Source: Datnioides undecimradiatus
Lineage: Eukaryota > Chordata > Actinopteri > Lobotiformes > Datnioididae
Length of the DNA: 64,000 nucleotides
Direction: 5' to 3'
Assembly: GCA_008933995.1 (NCBI GenBank)
Contig: WARS01003004.1
Location: 265,296-329,295 of the forward strand
Shown here piece after piece: positions 45,401 to 56,345 of the stretch. Made by a program: the position numbers and the translations under genes. The notes beneath the pieces are model-generated. The model was given only the letters and a program-made list of their open reading frames with translations, was not told the DNA's origin and did no database searches. Each line of letters opens with the position of its first letter. Within the stretch, counting starts at the first letter, position 1.

Positions 45401-46640
45401 AAAGAAAAAGTCAAAGTAGCACATTTGACATATAATACCTCTGATTCGCAGGGGACGCAGGAGCTTCACGTTTCTTGTTGTGGGTTGACTGGTTCCAAAG
45501 TAAGGGTGACCTCCTCGTAGCAGTTTGTGAAATCTCTGAACTTCAGTTGCTTTTTAAAAGACTTCTCAAAGAGACATGCAATCACACTGTTAGACCACAG
45601 TCTACCGTTTCTCCATCCACTTCATTGTCTGAAATGTGAGTAAAAAACGCTATCAAAAATACAGAAAAGCTGAAACTCTGGACATGCTAGGCAACATAAC
45701 TAGACTGACAATCCATATTTTTTTTCCATCTGCATAATGCATAAACCTTTTATCTTAACAAAAAAGTATGATACAAGTGATGAAGGAGTCCTAAAGACTA
45801 TTTCTCTGCTTTCTCTGATACAAAAAAATGTTTAACTATTCAACTAGAAAAGAAAACTTTACACACACAATCAGAATCAAACGGGACAATATCACTATAA
45901 AGTGCCTTTGGTGTCCTCATCAAAACCACCCAATCATCATGAACATATAAAATAATGACATATCAGTGCAATGACAAGTCTCTTGAAATGCATTTCCCTC
46001 ATTTTATACAATTTTCTATGATTGGGTGTATGTGACTTTGGCATGTCCCACATGCTGCTCTGCTAATGTCAGTGAATGCAAAAAGTGGTTAAAGGACAGA
46101 ACATTAAAATACTTTTTATATTTCCTTGTTGTTCTTCACACATTCTTTAATAAAACTAGTAACTTTGATGATTTATATTCCATTTTTATAATATTAAACA
46201 TTTTGTTCATGTCCCTGAAATTGCCGTCCACCCCATCATTATGGGGTAATTGCCCCTTTAAGAGACCAGCTGATGCAATTAGTGACATCACCAACAGCAT
46301 TCTGTCATTCTTCACTGGAGGTGGACACAACTGCTGCAAGTACATCAAAGTCCTGCACTCATATTTCCTAATTTCGTATTGTGTTTGTAGTTGGATGTTG
46401 TAAAGCTTAACATGTCTATACTGTCATGGTGAAATATTAATTTAAAAACTTCTTTGAAAGTTTTGAAAGAAATTGAAAATATATTTGGTAAACAGTATAC
46501 AGTCATCTTCAACACTGAATCAGCAAGCCTGATCATGATCATAATTTGATATTTGACAAACTAACTAAGTGACAAACTTTTTCTACGTAAATAAAACAAC
46601 TGACTGTAAGGAAATGTTCAGAATTGTCTTTTCAGAGGAA
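45401..46640. other. No gene seen
   Basis: AT-rich intergenic sequence. The 125-codon plus-strand frame at 46026 is rich in Cys, Phe and Ile and shows no family features, so it is not called. Confidence 0.5.
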
Positions 46641-46649
46641 TGGTTCTAA

Positions 46650-47270
46650 GTGGAGCTGAGATAGGAAGGAGATACCGAGAACGTCGTGATGCATAGAAGA
46701 ACAAAGTACCTTGAGAAAGAGAGGGACAGGTGGCATAAGGACAGAGAGTCTGGAAAGTAGAAGGGCATTACTTAGCTCAGTGAGAGAGAGAAGGGGGCAA
46801 CAAGTAAGAAATGGAAAGAAGCAAAAAGGTGAACCAGAGCAAAATCCAGGGCTAGTGCTGTTCTACTGTCAGAGACACCCCCATCTCTCCTGAAACTCCT
46901 GAAAATCAGCCTAGGACAGGGCCCTCCAGGTTACAACATGTACATTTAGCTATAGGATTTATATAAAACTCTAGATGTATTTGAAAGAGAATAGTCAGAT
47001 GTTTAATGCTCTATAAAGTAATATAAGTCTATAAAATCTTATTCGAAGGAGTTCTTAGAGGAAAATGAAAAAGCAGATAGAAAAATTGCAGGCGCAGCTG
47101 GCAAAAGAGAAAGCTCAAACAGAGAAATGTAAGAAGAGGTGCCATAGGGCCAAGAAAGAAAGTGTATCCAAATCACCACGTGCAACAGTCAGTGCTTTGC
47201 TTGGTCAACAAAAAGTGAATACACCCATCAGAAGAGCTCTACTGATTCATACATCTCTGGTTGAAGATAT
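46650..47270 (+). pseudogene. Coiled-coil gene relic, left part (split by LTR element B)
   Basis: The first blocks (RRYRERRDA, then RRTKYLEKERDRWHKDRESGK) are in more than one frame. From 47064 an open stretch gives QIEKLQAQLAKEKAQTEKCK, a clear coiled coil, then KSPRATVSALLGQQKVNTPI and RRALLIHTSLVEDI. This layout matches a family repeated in fish genomes and probably transposon-linked. The gene runs into the LTR of element B at 47274 and its continuation appears at 49293-49527. Confidence 0.5.
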
Positions 47271-47273
47271 TAG

Positions 47274-47519
47274 TGTTGGGCTTTATAGGAGCAGGTTTGG
47301 TTTGGTAATAATTAATAATTATCAACAGGCTTCTTAGACCAGAGTCCAATTGGAGGCTGCGCCCACCAGGGGGGCAGCAGAGTAGGTACCTTTGTGCCCT
47401 GGCCAACAGGTCTTAGACAAAGAGAGCAGCCATTTGGTTGGTCTGCAGTCTTTGATCTGTATCAGACTTCAGGTCCTAAACCAGATACTGAGGCGGTCTC
47501 TGGGCAGAGATTTCTAACA
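47274..47519 (-). repeat. LTR element B, left (3') LTR, internally deleted
   Basis: It starts TGTTGGGCTTTATAGGAG, identical in type to 48524, and at its right edge reads GATTTCTAACA. Only 246 bases remain of an LTR normally over 1 kb, with the AT-rich end joined directly to a GC-rich unit near 47325. Confidence 0.7.
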
Positions 47520-48523
47520 GTAGCTATTTACAAAAAAACCTGACCGTATTCAGCTGAGCACTGAGAGAGAGGGTGCATACCCTGATTGCTTTGAGCTGGG
47601 GTTGCTGTAGCTCCGCAGGGAGGAGGCGGTGACTTCCCGTGTGAAGATTGGAGGGGGGTTGTGCTGACACAAACTGTTATATGTGTCTTGAGTAATTGCA
47701 GGCTTCTTAAACCAGAGTGCGAGGAGTGTGTCATGGCTCAAGATGCCTGTAAAGGCAAGGGTGCTGATACACCCCCCTTCCACCGCTGGGGTGCAGTTGC
47801 GCCAGGCATTGCCCTGATGGCTGCAGTCCCCCCAGAAGGTCAGGAAAAGAGGGGGCAGAGTGAGGGGAAGGCCGATCTCAATCAATGCCCATGGTCTTCT
47901 TCCCCAACTCATATAAAAACTGTCCACTAGCTGTGATTTTCAGAAGTGGTTTAGGCTTTTCATGCAGCATGGTGTGAGTTTGGTCTTTGATGCGGCACTC
48001 ACCAGTGTTTGACTCTTGATTCCTTGGCTTGAAACGTTCAACGTCTCTGGTGGGAGACTCGAGCAGTTTAGTGTGCTGATCATCATCATCGGAGGCTCTG
48101 TGATCACGCAGGTCACCACTGTGATGGTGATCTTCCCCCCTTTGCAATGGGGAGGGAGTCCAGTTGATGTGTGGACTCGAGCTCTGTGATGCATATAGCT
48201 CACTGGCTCGTAGAGATCCAACGCCGCTGGTGTCAGCTTTGGCTCTGGACTCCCCCCTTGCTTGGTCAGGGTGTAAGGAGGGGTGACTAAGGATGGATGG
48301 GGGTGTGTCCCCAGACAGGGGTGTACCAATTTGGGCTGAGGGATGCGCCCCATTGCTGTCTACAGCTGTATGGATGGCCTGCTTGCGTGGGCAGGCCGAA
48401 GGGGGCATCTGATAGCTGCCTACAACAGCTAGAGTGGCATCTTATCTTTGAGTTGTTTCACTGGATTGTTATGCAGAAGTATTGCAATAAGGCTGGTAAT
48501 TGAGCTTCACACGGGGCACCATT
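47520..48523 (-). mobile_element. Internal region of LTR element B
   Basis: About 1 kb reading leftward. The two largest frames, at 47878-48408 and 47940-48353, overlap each other and are Pro/Ser/His-rich. The first could be a remnant of a gag-like protein, but no zinc knuckle, protease, RT or integrase is present. It shares a block with the internal region of element A. The element appears non-autonomous. Confidence 0.5.
48504..48521 (-). other. Primer-binding-site-like sequence
   Basis: TGGTGCCCCGTGTGAAGC on the minus strand begins two bases after the LTR terminus CAACA, with the TGG expected opposite a tRNA CCA end. The matching tRNA was not identified. A decayed version lies at 62080-62097 next to copy C. 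Confidence 0.5.
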
Positions 48524-49291
48524 TGTTGGGCTTTATAGGAGTAGGTTTGGTTATTAGCAATAATTAATAATTATCAACGTTTAATTAATTGAAAGAATAT
48601 TATTAATAAGAATCAATAATTACGTGGCACCACCCTGGTATCAGGCACCAATAACAACCCAAAAATTCAGTCTCAAATCCGTCCGCTTACAGATGTCAGT
48701 ATCTGGGAGATACTGATATGCGTAAGACGAACAAGGAAGGTGTGAATCCGAGCACTGACTCTCTTAACCAGCCTTTACACCAACACTTGTACAAAAAAAT
48801 GCAGACAATTTCTCCTTAAAATATAACAGAATTTATTAAAGTCAATTATGTCAATTAGCAATCGATAGCACTTCAATCAATAAACATCCATTATCTATCT
48901 ACTCTAAATTCTACACCTCTGTTCCTACCCACTCTGTCGTCGTCCCCTGGTGGGTGTGGACTCCCATTGGACTAGGGCCGCCAGCATCCTGCTGTGCGGC
49001 CAGTTGTCAGGACAGGTATATTACGTGCCCCAAACCTCACCACTTTGCTTCCAGTCAGTTTCCAGTCAGCTTCCACCCGGATCCCAGCTGGTCACGACAC
49101 AAAAAGAAGTGAACATCATACGGACCCGAACTGCACGCAATCTCACCCTCGCTGGACAAGCTGAGATTTCCTTTGTGCTCAAGCCAAGCACGTTATTCTC
49201 CCCGGATCTGAAGGAGAGTTGCTGCCGCCGCCAGCACTCTCAACAAAGTACCTGCAGAAGGAAGAAAGGACCGCTGCGTCTTTCTTCAACC
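48524..49291 (-). repeat. LTR element B, right (5') LTR, truncated
   Basis: It begins TGTTGGGCTTTATAGGAGTAGG and carries the family blocks (caccaccctggtatcagg, tcagtatctgggagatactg, gaccgctgcgtctttcttc). It ends abruptly at the coiled-coil gene sequence, within the part that becomes the left arm of an inverted repeat. Confidence 0.75.
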
Positions 49292-49583
49292 CATCAATGA
49301 ACTTCCTGGGCTACTCTAAGAAAAGATCAAAGTATCCTTTGGATCATACCTACTGTGGGAGGAAGTGTGTCAGTCGGACTGAGATGAAAAAGAAAGTAAC
49401 TTCCTTTTTTCTTCGAGACGATGTTTGTCGGATGACAACCGGCCAAACAAATAAGCTTAAGGAAAAGATGCAAAAGAGGTTGCTTACTGATACAATGAAG
49501 AACTTGCATAGGAAGTTCATTGATGGGTTGAAGAAAGACGCAGCGGTACTTTGTTGAGACTTTTGTTGAGAGCGCTGGCGGCG
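49222..49583. repeat. Foldback inverted repeat around a gene fragment
   Basis: The left arm (about 49222-49309) contains 'gccgccgccagcactctcaa', 'tgcgtctttcttcaaccc' and 'atcaatgaacttcct'. The right arm (about 49509-49583) is its reverse complement: 'aggaagttcattgat', 'gggttgaagaaagacgca' and 'gagcgctggcggcggc'. The 200-base spacer encodes the gene fragment. Both LTR and gene sequence are in the arms, so the inversion arose after the LTR insertion. Confidence 0.75.
49293..49527 (+). pseudogene. Coiled-coil gene relic, right part
   Basis: The open frame contains KKRSKYPLDHTYCGRKC, KKKVTSFFLRDDVCRM, and LLTDTMKNLHRKF. This matches the downstream part of the family whose start lies at 46650-47270. 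Beyond KF the reading continues into LTR sequence in reverse orientation and stops at 49557. Confidence 0.5.
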
Positions 49584-49585
49584 GC

Positions 49586-49646
49586 GGGTTGGGCCTGGTT
49601 AGTGCTTGGATGGGAGACTACCTGGGAATACCAGGTGCTGTAAGCT
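49586..49646 (+). pseudogene. 5S rRNA 3' half (truncated copy)
   Basis: It matches the last 60 bases or so of vertebrate 5S rRNA, including the C box TGGATGGGAGACTACCTGGG and the end CCAGGTGCTGTAAGC, followed by TTTTT, the natural Pol III stop. The 5' half is replaced by the foldback repeat. Confidence 0.85.
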
Positions 49647-49664
49647 TTTTATTTCTCTACTTGT

Positions 49665-50385
49665 AATGAGGTTTGAGCTCCTTTATGCACTTTCTTTGTC
49701 ACATAGAGTATCAGTATTGTGCTTGCCAGTCCCAATGGTTTGCTGGATTTTGAAGTTTACAAAGGTCAAAATACATTCACTGACCAGCAGCTTGGAGCTT
49801 GGAGCACGGTCTCTTCCACGAGGAACACAGCTATACTTTGACAGGTATTTTACCTCTGTCAAAGTATTGGATATGCTGAAAGAAAATGGTCTCCTGGGAA
49901 CAATAACAATAATGAAAAACTGTGAATGAATGAATCCCTGTACCATGTATGTCAAAGATGTCAGATGACATCAAGAATCAAAAACAAGGGAGAGGTGCAT
50001 CTGAAATGGTGCCAGGTGTCTGGGGGACCAGAGAAGGAGAGGCTGCAGTATTTTTGACTTCAAGCTGCTGCTGGCAGAAGAGATGATTGCTCAGGCACAG
50101 AGGAGTAGAGATCAACAACTTGACAACATGTCCAGTGATGACTATGAGAGCACTGATGATGAAGAGTACATTCCATCAAAGAGGAGGAGGCCTGTGGAAC
50201 CACACCCCAATGACGGTGTGAAAAAATACGGAGCACTCCATTTGCCAAAGATGGTGGAGGCAGCACATGCATCATGGTGCAGAAGAGAAGGATGCAAAGG
50301 AAAAACATTTGTCAAGTGCATTAAATGTAACATGTTTTTATGTGTTTCAACGGCAAAAAACTGTTTCCTGATGTACCATGCATGA
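49665..50385 (+). pseudogene. piggyBac transposase fragment (PGBD-like)
   Basis: The first open stretch has [20 protein letters not shown] and [18 protein letters not shown], from the DDD domain. The last, from about 50084, has SSDDYESTDDEEYIPSKRR and a C-terminal cysteine-rich finger (CRREGCKGKTFVKCIKCNMF). The middle of the transposase is missing and stops separate the blocks. No TTAA-flanked termini were identified. Confidence 0.85.
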
Positions 50386-50781
50386 TCTGTTATTAGTGCC
50401 ATATGTGACGTGACCGAATAACTGAGATGTATTTTGATGACAAGCTTTGACATTCTTTTTAAAAAGAAGTTCTTGTTTAGATGTGTTTCTTTTATCTACC
50501 TGTAATGTTAATGTTCATGAAGTTAAAAAATTGTAACTGAAATACACACAAAAAAAGTACAGTACAGTATTGTTACATTTTGTGATCAACCTTGACCCGA
50601 TGTCCATTGTAAGGGACAGATGATAAAAATGTAATAAATGATATATATATATTTTTTTTTCTGCTGTAACATGTTTCTTTCGACCACAATACTTGAATTA
50701 TCCTAAATAAATTTAAATATCAAAACCTTTTTTCTTCCGGGTCTAAGGAGGATAAATACTGTCATTCTTCCACCACTTAGG

Positions 50782-50889
50782 GCTTATGGCCATACCACCC
50801 TGAACATGCCTGATTTTGTCCGATCTTGAGAAGCTAAGCAGGGTTGGGCCTGGTTAGTACTTGGATGGGAGACCACCTGGGAATACCAA
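50782..50889 (+). pseudogene. 5S rRNA copy, nearly complete
   Basis: It starts GCTTATGGCCATACCACCC and contains the A box (AGCTAAGCAGGGTTG) and the C box (TGGATGGGAGACCACCTGGG). It departs from the consensus after GGGAATACCA, losing about the last 10 bases. Several substitutions are C-to-T or G-to-A. No T run follows, so it is more likely a 5S-derived pseudogene or SINE3-type head than a working gene. Confidence 0.8.
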
Positions 50890-52910
50890 GTGGAAAAGCA
50901 AATAGAATGTATTAGTTGTATTAGAGAACACCTCAACTGGGATGCCTGGAGGACTACAGAAACCATTATCGTCCCGCACAGAGAACAACTCCAACATTGT
51001 AGTTAAGTTGGATTTGTTCCACTGCATGAGGCGCTTCACACCGGAGTGCACGTCAGAGCATCATCCTCTTTACAGCACCTTTTGTCAGCTCCTCTCTACT
51101 GCATTTTCTGTTGTGGATCAGGAGGACCTGCAGAGGCTTGAGGACGCATATCAGTTTTGTGGAATTCAGCCACCAAATCCTACAAAACAGCACACCCGAG
51201 AGGACCAAAATTCCACAGCAGGCAGAACTGGTGGACAGAGTGGAGAAAGTTCTTCAGCATTTTCGCTTGACCACAGATCCAAACAACATGCCACTCTTCA
51301 AACCATCCATGCTGAAGACATGGCGTATTCAGAGGGTGCACATTCTCCGTGGATGCCGCAGTGACCCTGAGGTATCAGAGGGAATCCTATACAGGTATGG
51401 AGCAACTCTGCAACTGAATCATGTCTCTGGTGAAGGTGCAAAAGTTCCCATTTGGATTTCGGTCAGAGAGACTTCACAGCAGGAGGGTTATCATTTCCAC
51501 CAGTCCCAGTGGATTACCGGAACCCAAGTGTCCTGTGAACTTTTCCAGGCCCAGGGCATGACAGGTGTTGCCCGCTGGAATTACCGGAGGCTTTTACACC
51601 TGAAGCACCCAGATGTGATTGTCCCACCTGTGTTTGATCCACTTCTGATCACTGAGCTAAATGCATCATCAAAAGTGGTCACTGGCACAGAGAAGTACGC
51701 TCTACTTCGAATGTCTGAGAGGGACAATGGAGAGAGGTCTGGCCTGGAATACAGGGAGCGAGGATTCCGTCCAGTCCAACTGGACTGGAACAAGCATAAA
51801 GTGCAAAAAAAAAAAGACTCGTCTGTTCCTATGCAACTCTCCCCTGGCCCAACTCTACCACCGCTAAACCCACCACCACCCACTGTTGTGTGGTCCCAGC
51901 TCCAGCATAAGAGCCCTGCCACACACAAGCTGCAGATGTTGTCCCAAGGAAGTATGGGACCTCAAATCAAAATGGGTAAGTTAATTGTAAATTCTCAGAC
52001 CAACATTGTAAATATTTTTACTTTTTTGTTGTCATCAACATCCGCCGAAGAAATCCAGAAATAAAAATCAATTAACTTTTTCCTATTTTTTGGTTCCAGA
52101 AACCTCAGCTACCCCACCACTGACACTGCAGTCCTCACCTAGGAGCACCTACACCGGACCCATCAAGACTGGTGGACATGTGTTCGTCTTGGACCACAAG
52201 CGCTGGACGCCACCCATGAAGGAGGCCATTGACAGCCTCCTTGACAAACACCATGGGCGAAAAGACCTTTTAAAACTTGTGGACCAAGACTATGCAGCCA
52301 CGGTCCATCAGTCTGCAACCAACCCAAACAGCCTTCTTCACCCCACAACCAAATACCACATTATGCAGTATATTAAACACCTGGCAAAAAAAAACAAAAA
52401 ACAAGTTCATCTTTAAATACAAGTCCACAAAGGTCCCATTAGCTACCACTACTGTTCCACAAAAGTTTTTAAAACCTACTCTTCAGAGGGCCTGACAAAT
52501 CCAAAAATGCCCTTTGAAGAGTTTGCACAGACAGACTTTTTTCAGCGTGAACTACAGTTAAAGGGCAGAGCTGAGGACAAAGCTGAAAGGAAAAGGAAAC
52601 TCCCAGACCCCCAGCCTCAGGGAAGACTGTTGATTCTGTCGTACAGAATTAAAGGGCCCACAGAGTAAACACATACACACAGGGTTTCCAGGAGTGGCAG
52701 GAAAGTATGTCTACTGCCCAGCCAAAGTTCATGCCTTATACAAAGATAGAGGCATGGCAGCGGAAATGACATTGAAGGACTTCCAGGCTTCACCATTCTT
52801 TTCAATGGAAAAGGAGAGATGGGCAGCAGAGAGAAAAAATAGGAACTGTGAGGAAACAGCCTGTGTAATGTGTTTACTTCGATTTTCATTTTCCTTGTTT
52901 ATGTACTAAT
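50890..52910 (+). pseudogene. Relic of a fish-expanded gene family, possible transposase
   Basis: One frame near 50960-51200 has VVKLDLFHCMRRFTPECTSE and YQFCGIQPPNP. The next, to 51975, has RETSQQEGYHFHQSQWITGT, FQAQGMTGVARWNYRRLL and LDWNKHK, ending at a GTAAGT donor. A further exon starts at 52100 (acceptor TTCCAG) with VFVLDHKRWTPPMKEAIDSL. Later blocks (52490-52910) include GKYVYCPAKVHALYKDRG. This set occurs repeatedly in fish genomes. The DLFH and RWN blocks suggest an RNase H-fold transposase, but I cannot name the family. Several frame changes break it. Confidence 0.45.
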
Positions 52911-54150
52911 TCTTCTTTTTTCCCCATGTGTGTATAATAATAAACTTCCTTAAATACTTGCTTGTGTTTAGTCCCTGTTGGTTTACAAAAAAGTTTTTCA
53001 AAATTATATTTAATATAATAAAGTATTGATTTTATGTTAAAAAATTATTTAACATTAATTAATCATAAAAAACTGGTCAACTTACTGTCAAAATAAACTA
53101 ACCTGATGTATAAGTTAACCTCTCTCATGTGAAATGTGAAATACCTGGTGCAGCACTTCAGCACCATTGGCAGGGAAAGTAAGGTTCAGTGACAAACTTC
53201 TCAATGACCTTAGAGTTGAAGTTCTGTGTGGTTCTTGTCTATGGAGAAAGCCAGAGCATCCAGGAGATCTTGTGCCATGGTGTTATCTTCATCTTCACTT
53301 CATTACAAAATGAGAACATTCTCCTTTCCAGTTAAAGTCACTGTCCAAAAAGAACTTCTGATGGAGCATATTGGACTAATGATAATGAGCACTGCTCACT
53401 CTGCATGGAACAGGACCAGGAGTCCAGAGTGCTAACCGTGTGGGCTGAGTGGTGGTTGGATCAAAGAGTCCCTGTTGTCATATATGTACATGTTATATTA
53501 ACATGATCTGATTGGTCAGTCCTATCACCGCTGTCAAGTCCTCTTTCCTCGGCACCCACATCCACACAGCACACACACACTACACTCCATAGCTTAACTG
53601 GGGTTAAACTCATATGGGGGAACATGACAGAACAAATATTTCATATTTTGTGTTAAAGTTTTGTTTTTGTTTTGTGTGGATGTGTCAGCACCAGGGACAG
53701 GGCAGTGTCAGATGTTTGCACCACACAGGATTAAAACTTGTTTTCATCAGGCTGCGATTACATCACTCTGTCATACAACAACAGGGTTTTGGCCTTCACC
53801 ATTTGTCCCACCAGTTGCTCATTACTGTCACACTCCTCTCCTGGCTCCACCAGGCCATTACCACAGACGGGCTGTCCAGACTCAATAAACCAGCTGTTTC
53901 TCTCCAGCACCTCACTGATTTAACTCTTGCTCTCTTTCTTGGCTTGGATCTCCTTGGGTGCACTCAGATCCTCCTTCATGCTATGGATCTTTTAAGCAGT
54001 CTCTCTCAGTAGAGTTTGCTCTTCTCACAGATGCCTCTCAGACTCAACCCAACAGCCCATTAGTCTCTGTCAGTGAAGACATAAGCTGAGCAGTAGTTCA
54101 TTAAAGACTCCTTTATTAATCCCACACCAGGGAAATTCCAGAGAGTCATG
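52911..54150. other. No clear gene
   Basis: A short tRNA-Gln-like string lies at 53417-53440 (minus strand GGTTAGCACTCTGGACTC), the D-arm and anticodon-arm region of tRNA-Gln, but the rest of the tRNA is absent. The 132-codon frame at 53614 has no recognised family. Around 54095-54130 there is dispersed-repeat sequence ('cctttattaatccca'). Confidence 0.4.
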
Positions 54151-54217
54151 TGGAGAATGCAGGCATCGATCCTGCTACCTCTTGCATGCTAAGTGAGCAC
54201 TCTACCATTTGAGGTCC
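54151..54217 (-). pseudogene. tRNA-Ala (AGC) pseudogene
   Basis: The minus strand has TGGTAGAGTGCTCACTTAGC, ATGCAAGAGG, and GGATCGATGCCTGCATTCTCC, the tRNA-Ala body with loop TTAGCAT (anticodon AGC). The anticodon stem has two C-A mismatches at sites that look like decayed CpGs, and the first dozen bases are lost or changed. Confidence 0.75.
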
Positions 54218-55132
54218 AGATAGAGAAAATTTCCTTGTGTACAGGTCTCCAGCATCATCATGTTTAAGTTCCATTATAATTTAGTTACATTACAATTATT
54301 TTATATATATTGAAAGAAATGATAAAAGTAAAAGCAAAGTAAATTTGACATTCAACTGAGAATTATAAATAAAAAGTACTTCAACATGTCCCACTGCCTA
54401 CTTTCTCTCGTTCAGTGAGAGAAGTGAACTCTTGCTTGGTCTGCCAGGACTTTAGATCTGGGCTGGAATGGTGTCAGTGCCATCCTCATGCATGTATGAA
54501 TATCAGTGGGCCTTGAGCGATATTTGTTTTTTATTCATGATGGCGAAAGCTCTCACTCAGAATGCAGGTTTTCTGCACCTCTATTCAGTGAAGGCCTGCC
54601 CCGACCCTGTGACTGGCTGACATTATTGTCCCCCATGACAAATCGCAGTCATCATGCCTAAACCCAACAAACCCAATCCCACGAAGGCAACAAGTACTGG
54701 CCAATCAGAGACAGGCAGGATGTCAGGTGTGTTTTGTGATGGTTTGTGCCTGAAGTCTGTCACCATCTCCTTTGTTTTGCTGGAACCACCAACCTTACAG
54801 TTAACAGCCAAACGTGCTAACTGATCAGAGCTTTTTCCCTTCACAAGGTCACATGACCTGTAGAGCCTCTCCAGGAAACCGTGGAGCTGATCTGTGAGAC
54901 AAAGCTTTTTTTGAACCCTTCGTCCAAACATTTTTGTTGTTGAATCACGTTTGAACTCCAGCTGATCTTCAGTCTCCTGTGTTGTTTGCTTGTCAAACTG
55001 AAACTGAAATTTGACTTTGGAATCAAACCTTTCTATGCTGTATGAGGTCCAAAAGTCCTGGACCTGTCTCTGTTCACACTGAGATCATTTTCTTCACACA
55101 GTGATTGAGGTAGGAAGGAGGAGAGGCTAAAG

Positions 55133-55191
55133 CTCATTCCCTGGGCTGCGGCAGTGAGAGTGCCAAATCCTAGCCACTAGACCATCAGGGA
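55133..55191 (-). pseudogene. tRNA-Glu (CTC) pseudogene, T arm deleted
   Basis: The minus strand starts TCCCTGATGGTCTAGTGGCT and continues GGCACTCTCACTGCCGC with anticodon CTC. The T arm is reduced to CCCAGGGAATGAG, so it cannot fold as a tRNA. Confidence 0.8.
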
Positions 55192-55830
55192 CTGTCTGCA
55201 GCTCCTATTGGAGGACACACAGCAGTGAATGTGAAAATGACCACGCTGACAGAAGTCTGAGTTTTCTTTGTCTAGGTAACTGACTAACAAATCTTTTGTG
55301 TCACAGGCAAAGCCATCTGACTTTATGACAGACGACATCATTCAGGCTTAAAATGGTTGAAGTAAAGATTGTCCTGGTCTCTTTCATGACGTGGACCTCG
55401 TGGTGACTCATCAATGCTGATGAAACTGCCTTTACCTGTTCTGCACACTGAATGTAACGCTTCTTAAAAGAGGTCTCGATGATATATTCCTCCTCCACTG
55501 ACGTGGTGTAAAGACCCTGCATTGTGCTGGTGTGGTCAAGGCAAGGTCCACTGGGGTTTCCCCAACCACATCCTACCAACCACATCAGTCCCACTCCCTC
55601 CAGTTCCTCATGTCCTAGCTGCAATAGCTTAGTGTTTGTTGTTAAAGTAATGAGTAATGTACCAAATGTAAGAGGTGCATGGTTTTAACACATCTGTAGA
55701 ACAGGGGAGTGCAGCAATGCCAAACCAATCTGACTGGTGGTTTCAGATTTGGTCAAACATGTAAACGTTATGGAAAGCGCTTTGAATTGTTGACATGACG
55801 TAGATCGACTGTGGTGTAGGAGCCTATCAA

Positions 55831-55902
55831 GCATTGGTGGTATAGTGGTGAGCATAGCTGCTTCCCAAGCAGTTGACCCGGGTTCGATTCCCGGCCAATG
55901 CA
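55831..55902 (+). tRNA. tRNA-Gly (anticodon CCC)
   Basis: Seventy-two bases with a perfect acceptor stem (GCATTGG/CCAATGC), an anticodon stem GCTGC/GCAGT around loop TTCCCAA, and a T arm CCGGG-TTCGATT-CCCGG. A-box and B-box promoter sequences are present. No T run lies within the next 20 bases, so termination is unclear. Forty bases of its 5' flank (gttatggaaagcgctttgaattgttga) recur in front of the copy at 58601. Confidence 0.88.
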
Positions 55903-56074
55903 TTAGGTATAATGGCTTGTAGTGACGGCTATTGGAATATGTTACAGACCATTAGAGCAGTTATGGCTCTAGTATTTTTTGCACAATCACCCTTCTAGAC
56001 AAAATACACAAACCCATTTGCCACCAGACATCAGGGATTCCCCTCTGGTGCTGACAGACTTCAACCTGGTGCAA

Positions 56075-56345
56075 TGGTGAATTGCTAGAGTGGGCAGGGC
56101 TAAAAACTGCAGCCAATGAAATGATCATGAACTCATTTGAAAACTATTTCTCTGTTCCCATTGGTTCATTTGATTCAAGAGCCAGAGTGGGTGACATCAC
56201 AGTCAGAGTGGAGAGGAGCTTTGAAATCTTCAAAAACTCTCTTCAACCTGCTCTCCTTCACGCACATTTCACTCCACATCCATAACTAATACATCAAAAC
56301 ATAGGAAAACTTGTGCCAGTCGCAGACATGTAACTATGGAGGCAA
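56075..56345 (+). repeat. Promoter-like dispersed repeat, uninterrupted copy
   Basis: The contiguous counterpart of the halves at 35707-35827 and 38339-38500. It has GC-box-like 'gggcagggctaaaaactg', two CCAAT-type motifs (gccaat; attgg), and a CRE-like TGACATCA. An ATG at about 56336 opens only a short frame (MEANRLKPLAPGA) before a stop. It may be the duplicated 5' region of a multigene family whose coding part is absent here. Confidence 0.55.

Noticed and set aside
53417-53440. Separate tRNA-Gln gene
   Set aside because: Only about 18 bases match the tRNA body; acceptor, T arm and the rest of the anticodon arm are missing.
53614-54012. A 132-codon plus-strand frame rich in Leu and His
   Set aside because: No domain, no splice context and compositional bias; overlapping frames in the other phases are also open.
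55685-55903. A 72-codon minus-strand frame with a convincing start
   Set aside because: Its N-terminal part is the antisense of the tRNA-Gly gene, so the openness is explained by the tRNA.
56075-56345. MHC class II style S-X-Y promoter module in the promoter-like repeat
   Set aside because: CCAAT and TGACATCA motifs are present, but their order and orientation do not match the X2-Y arrangement.
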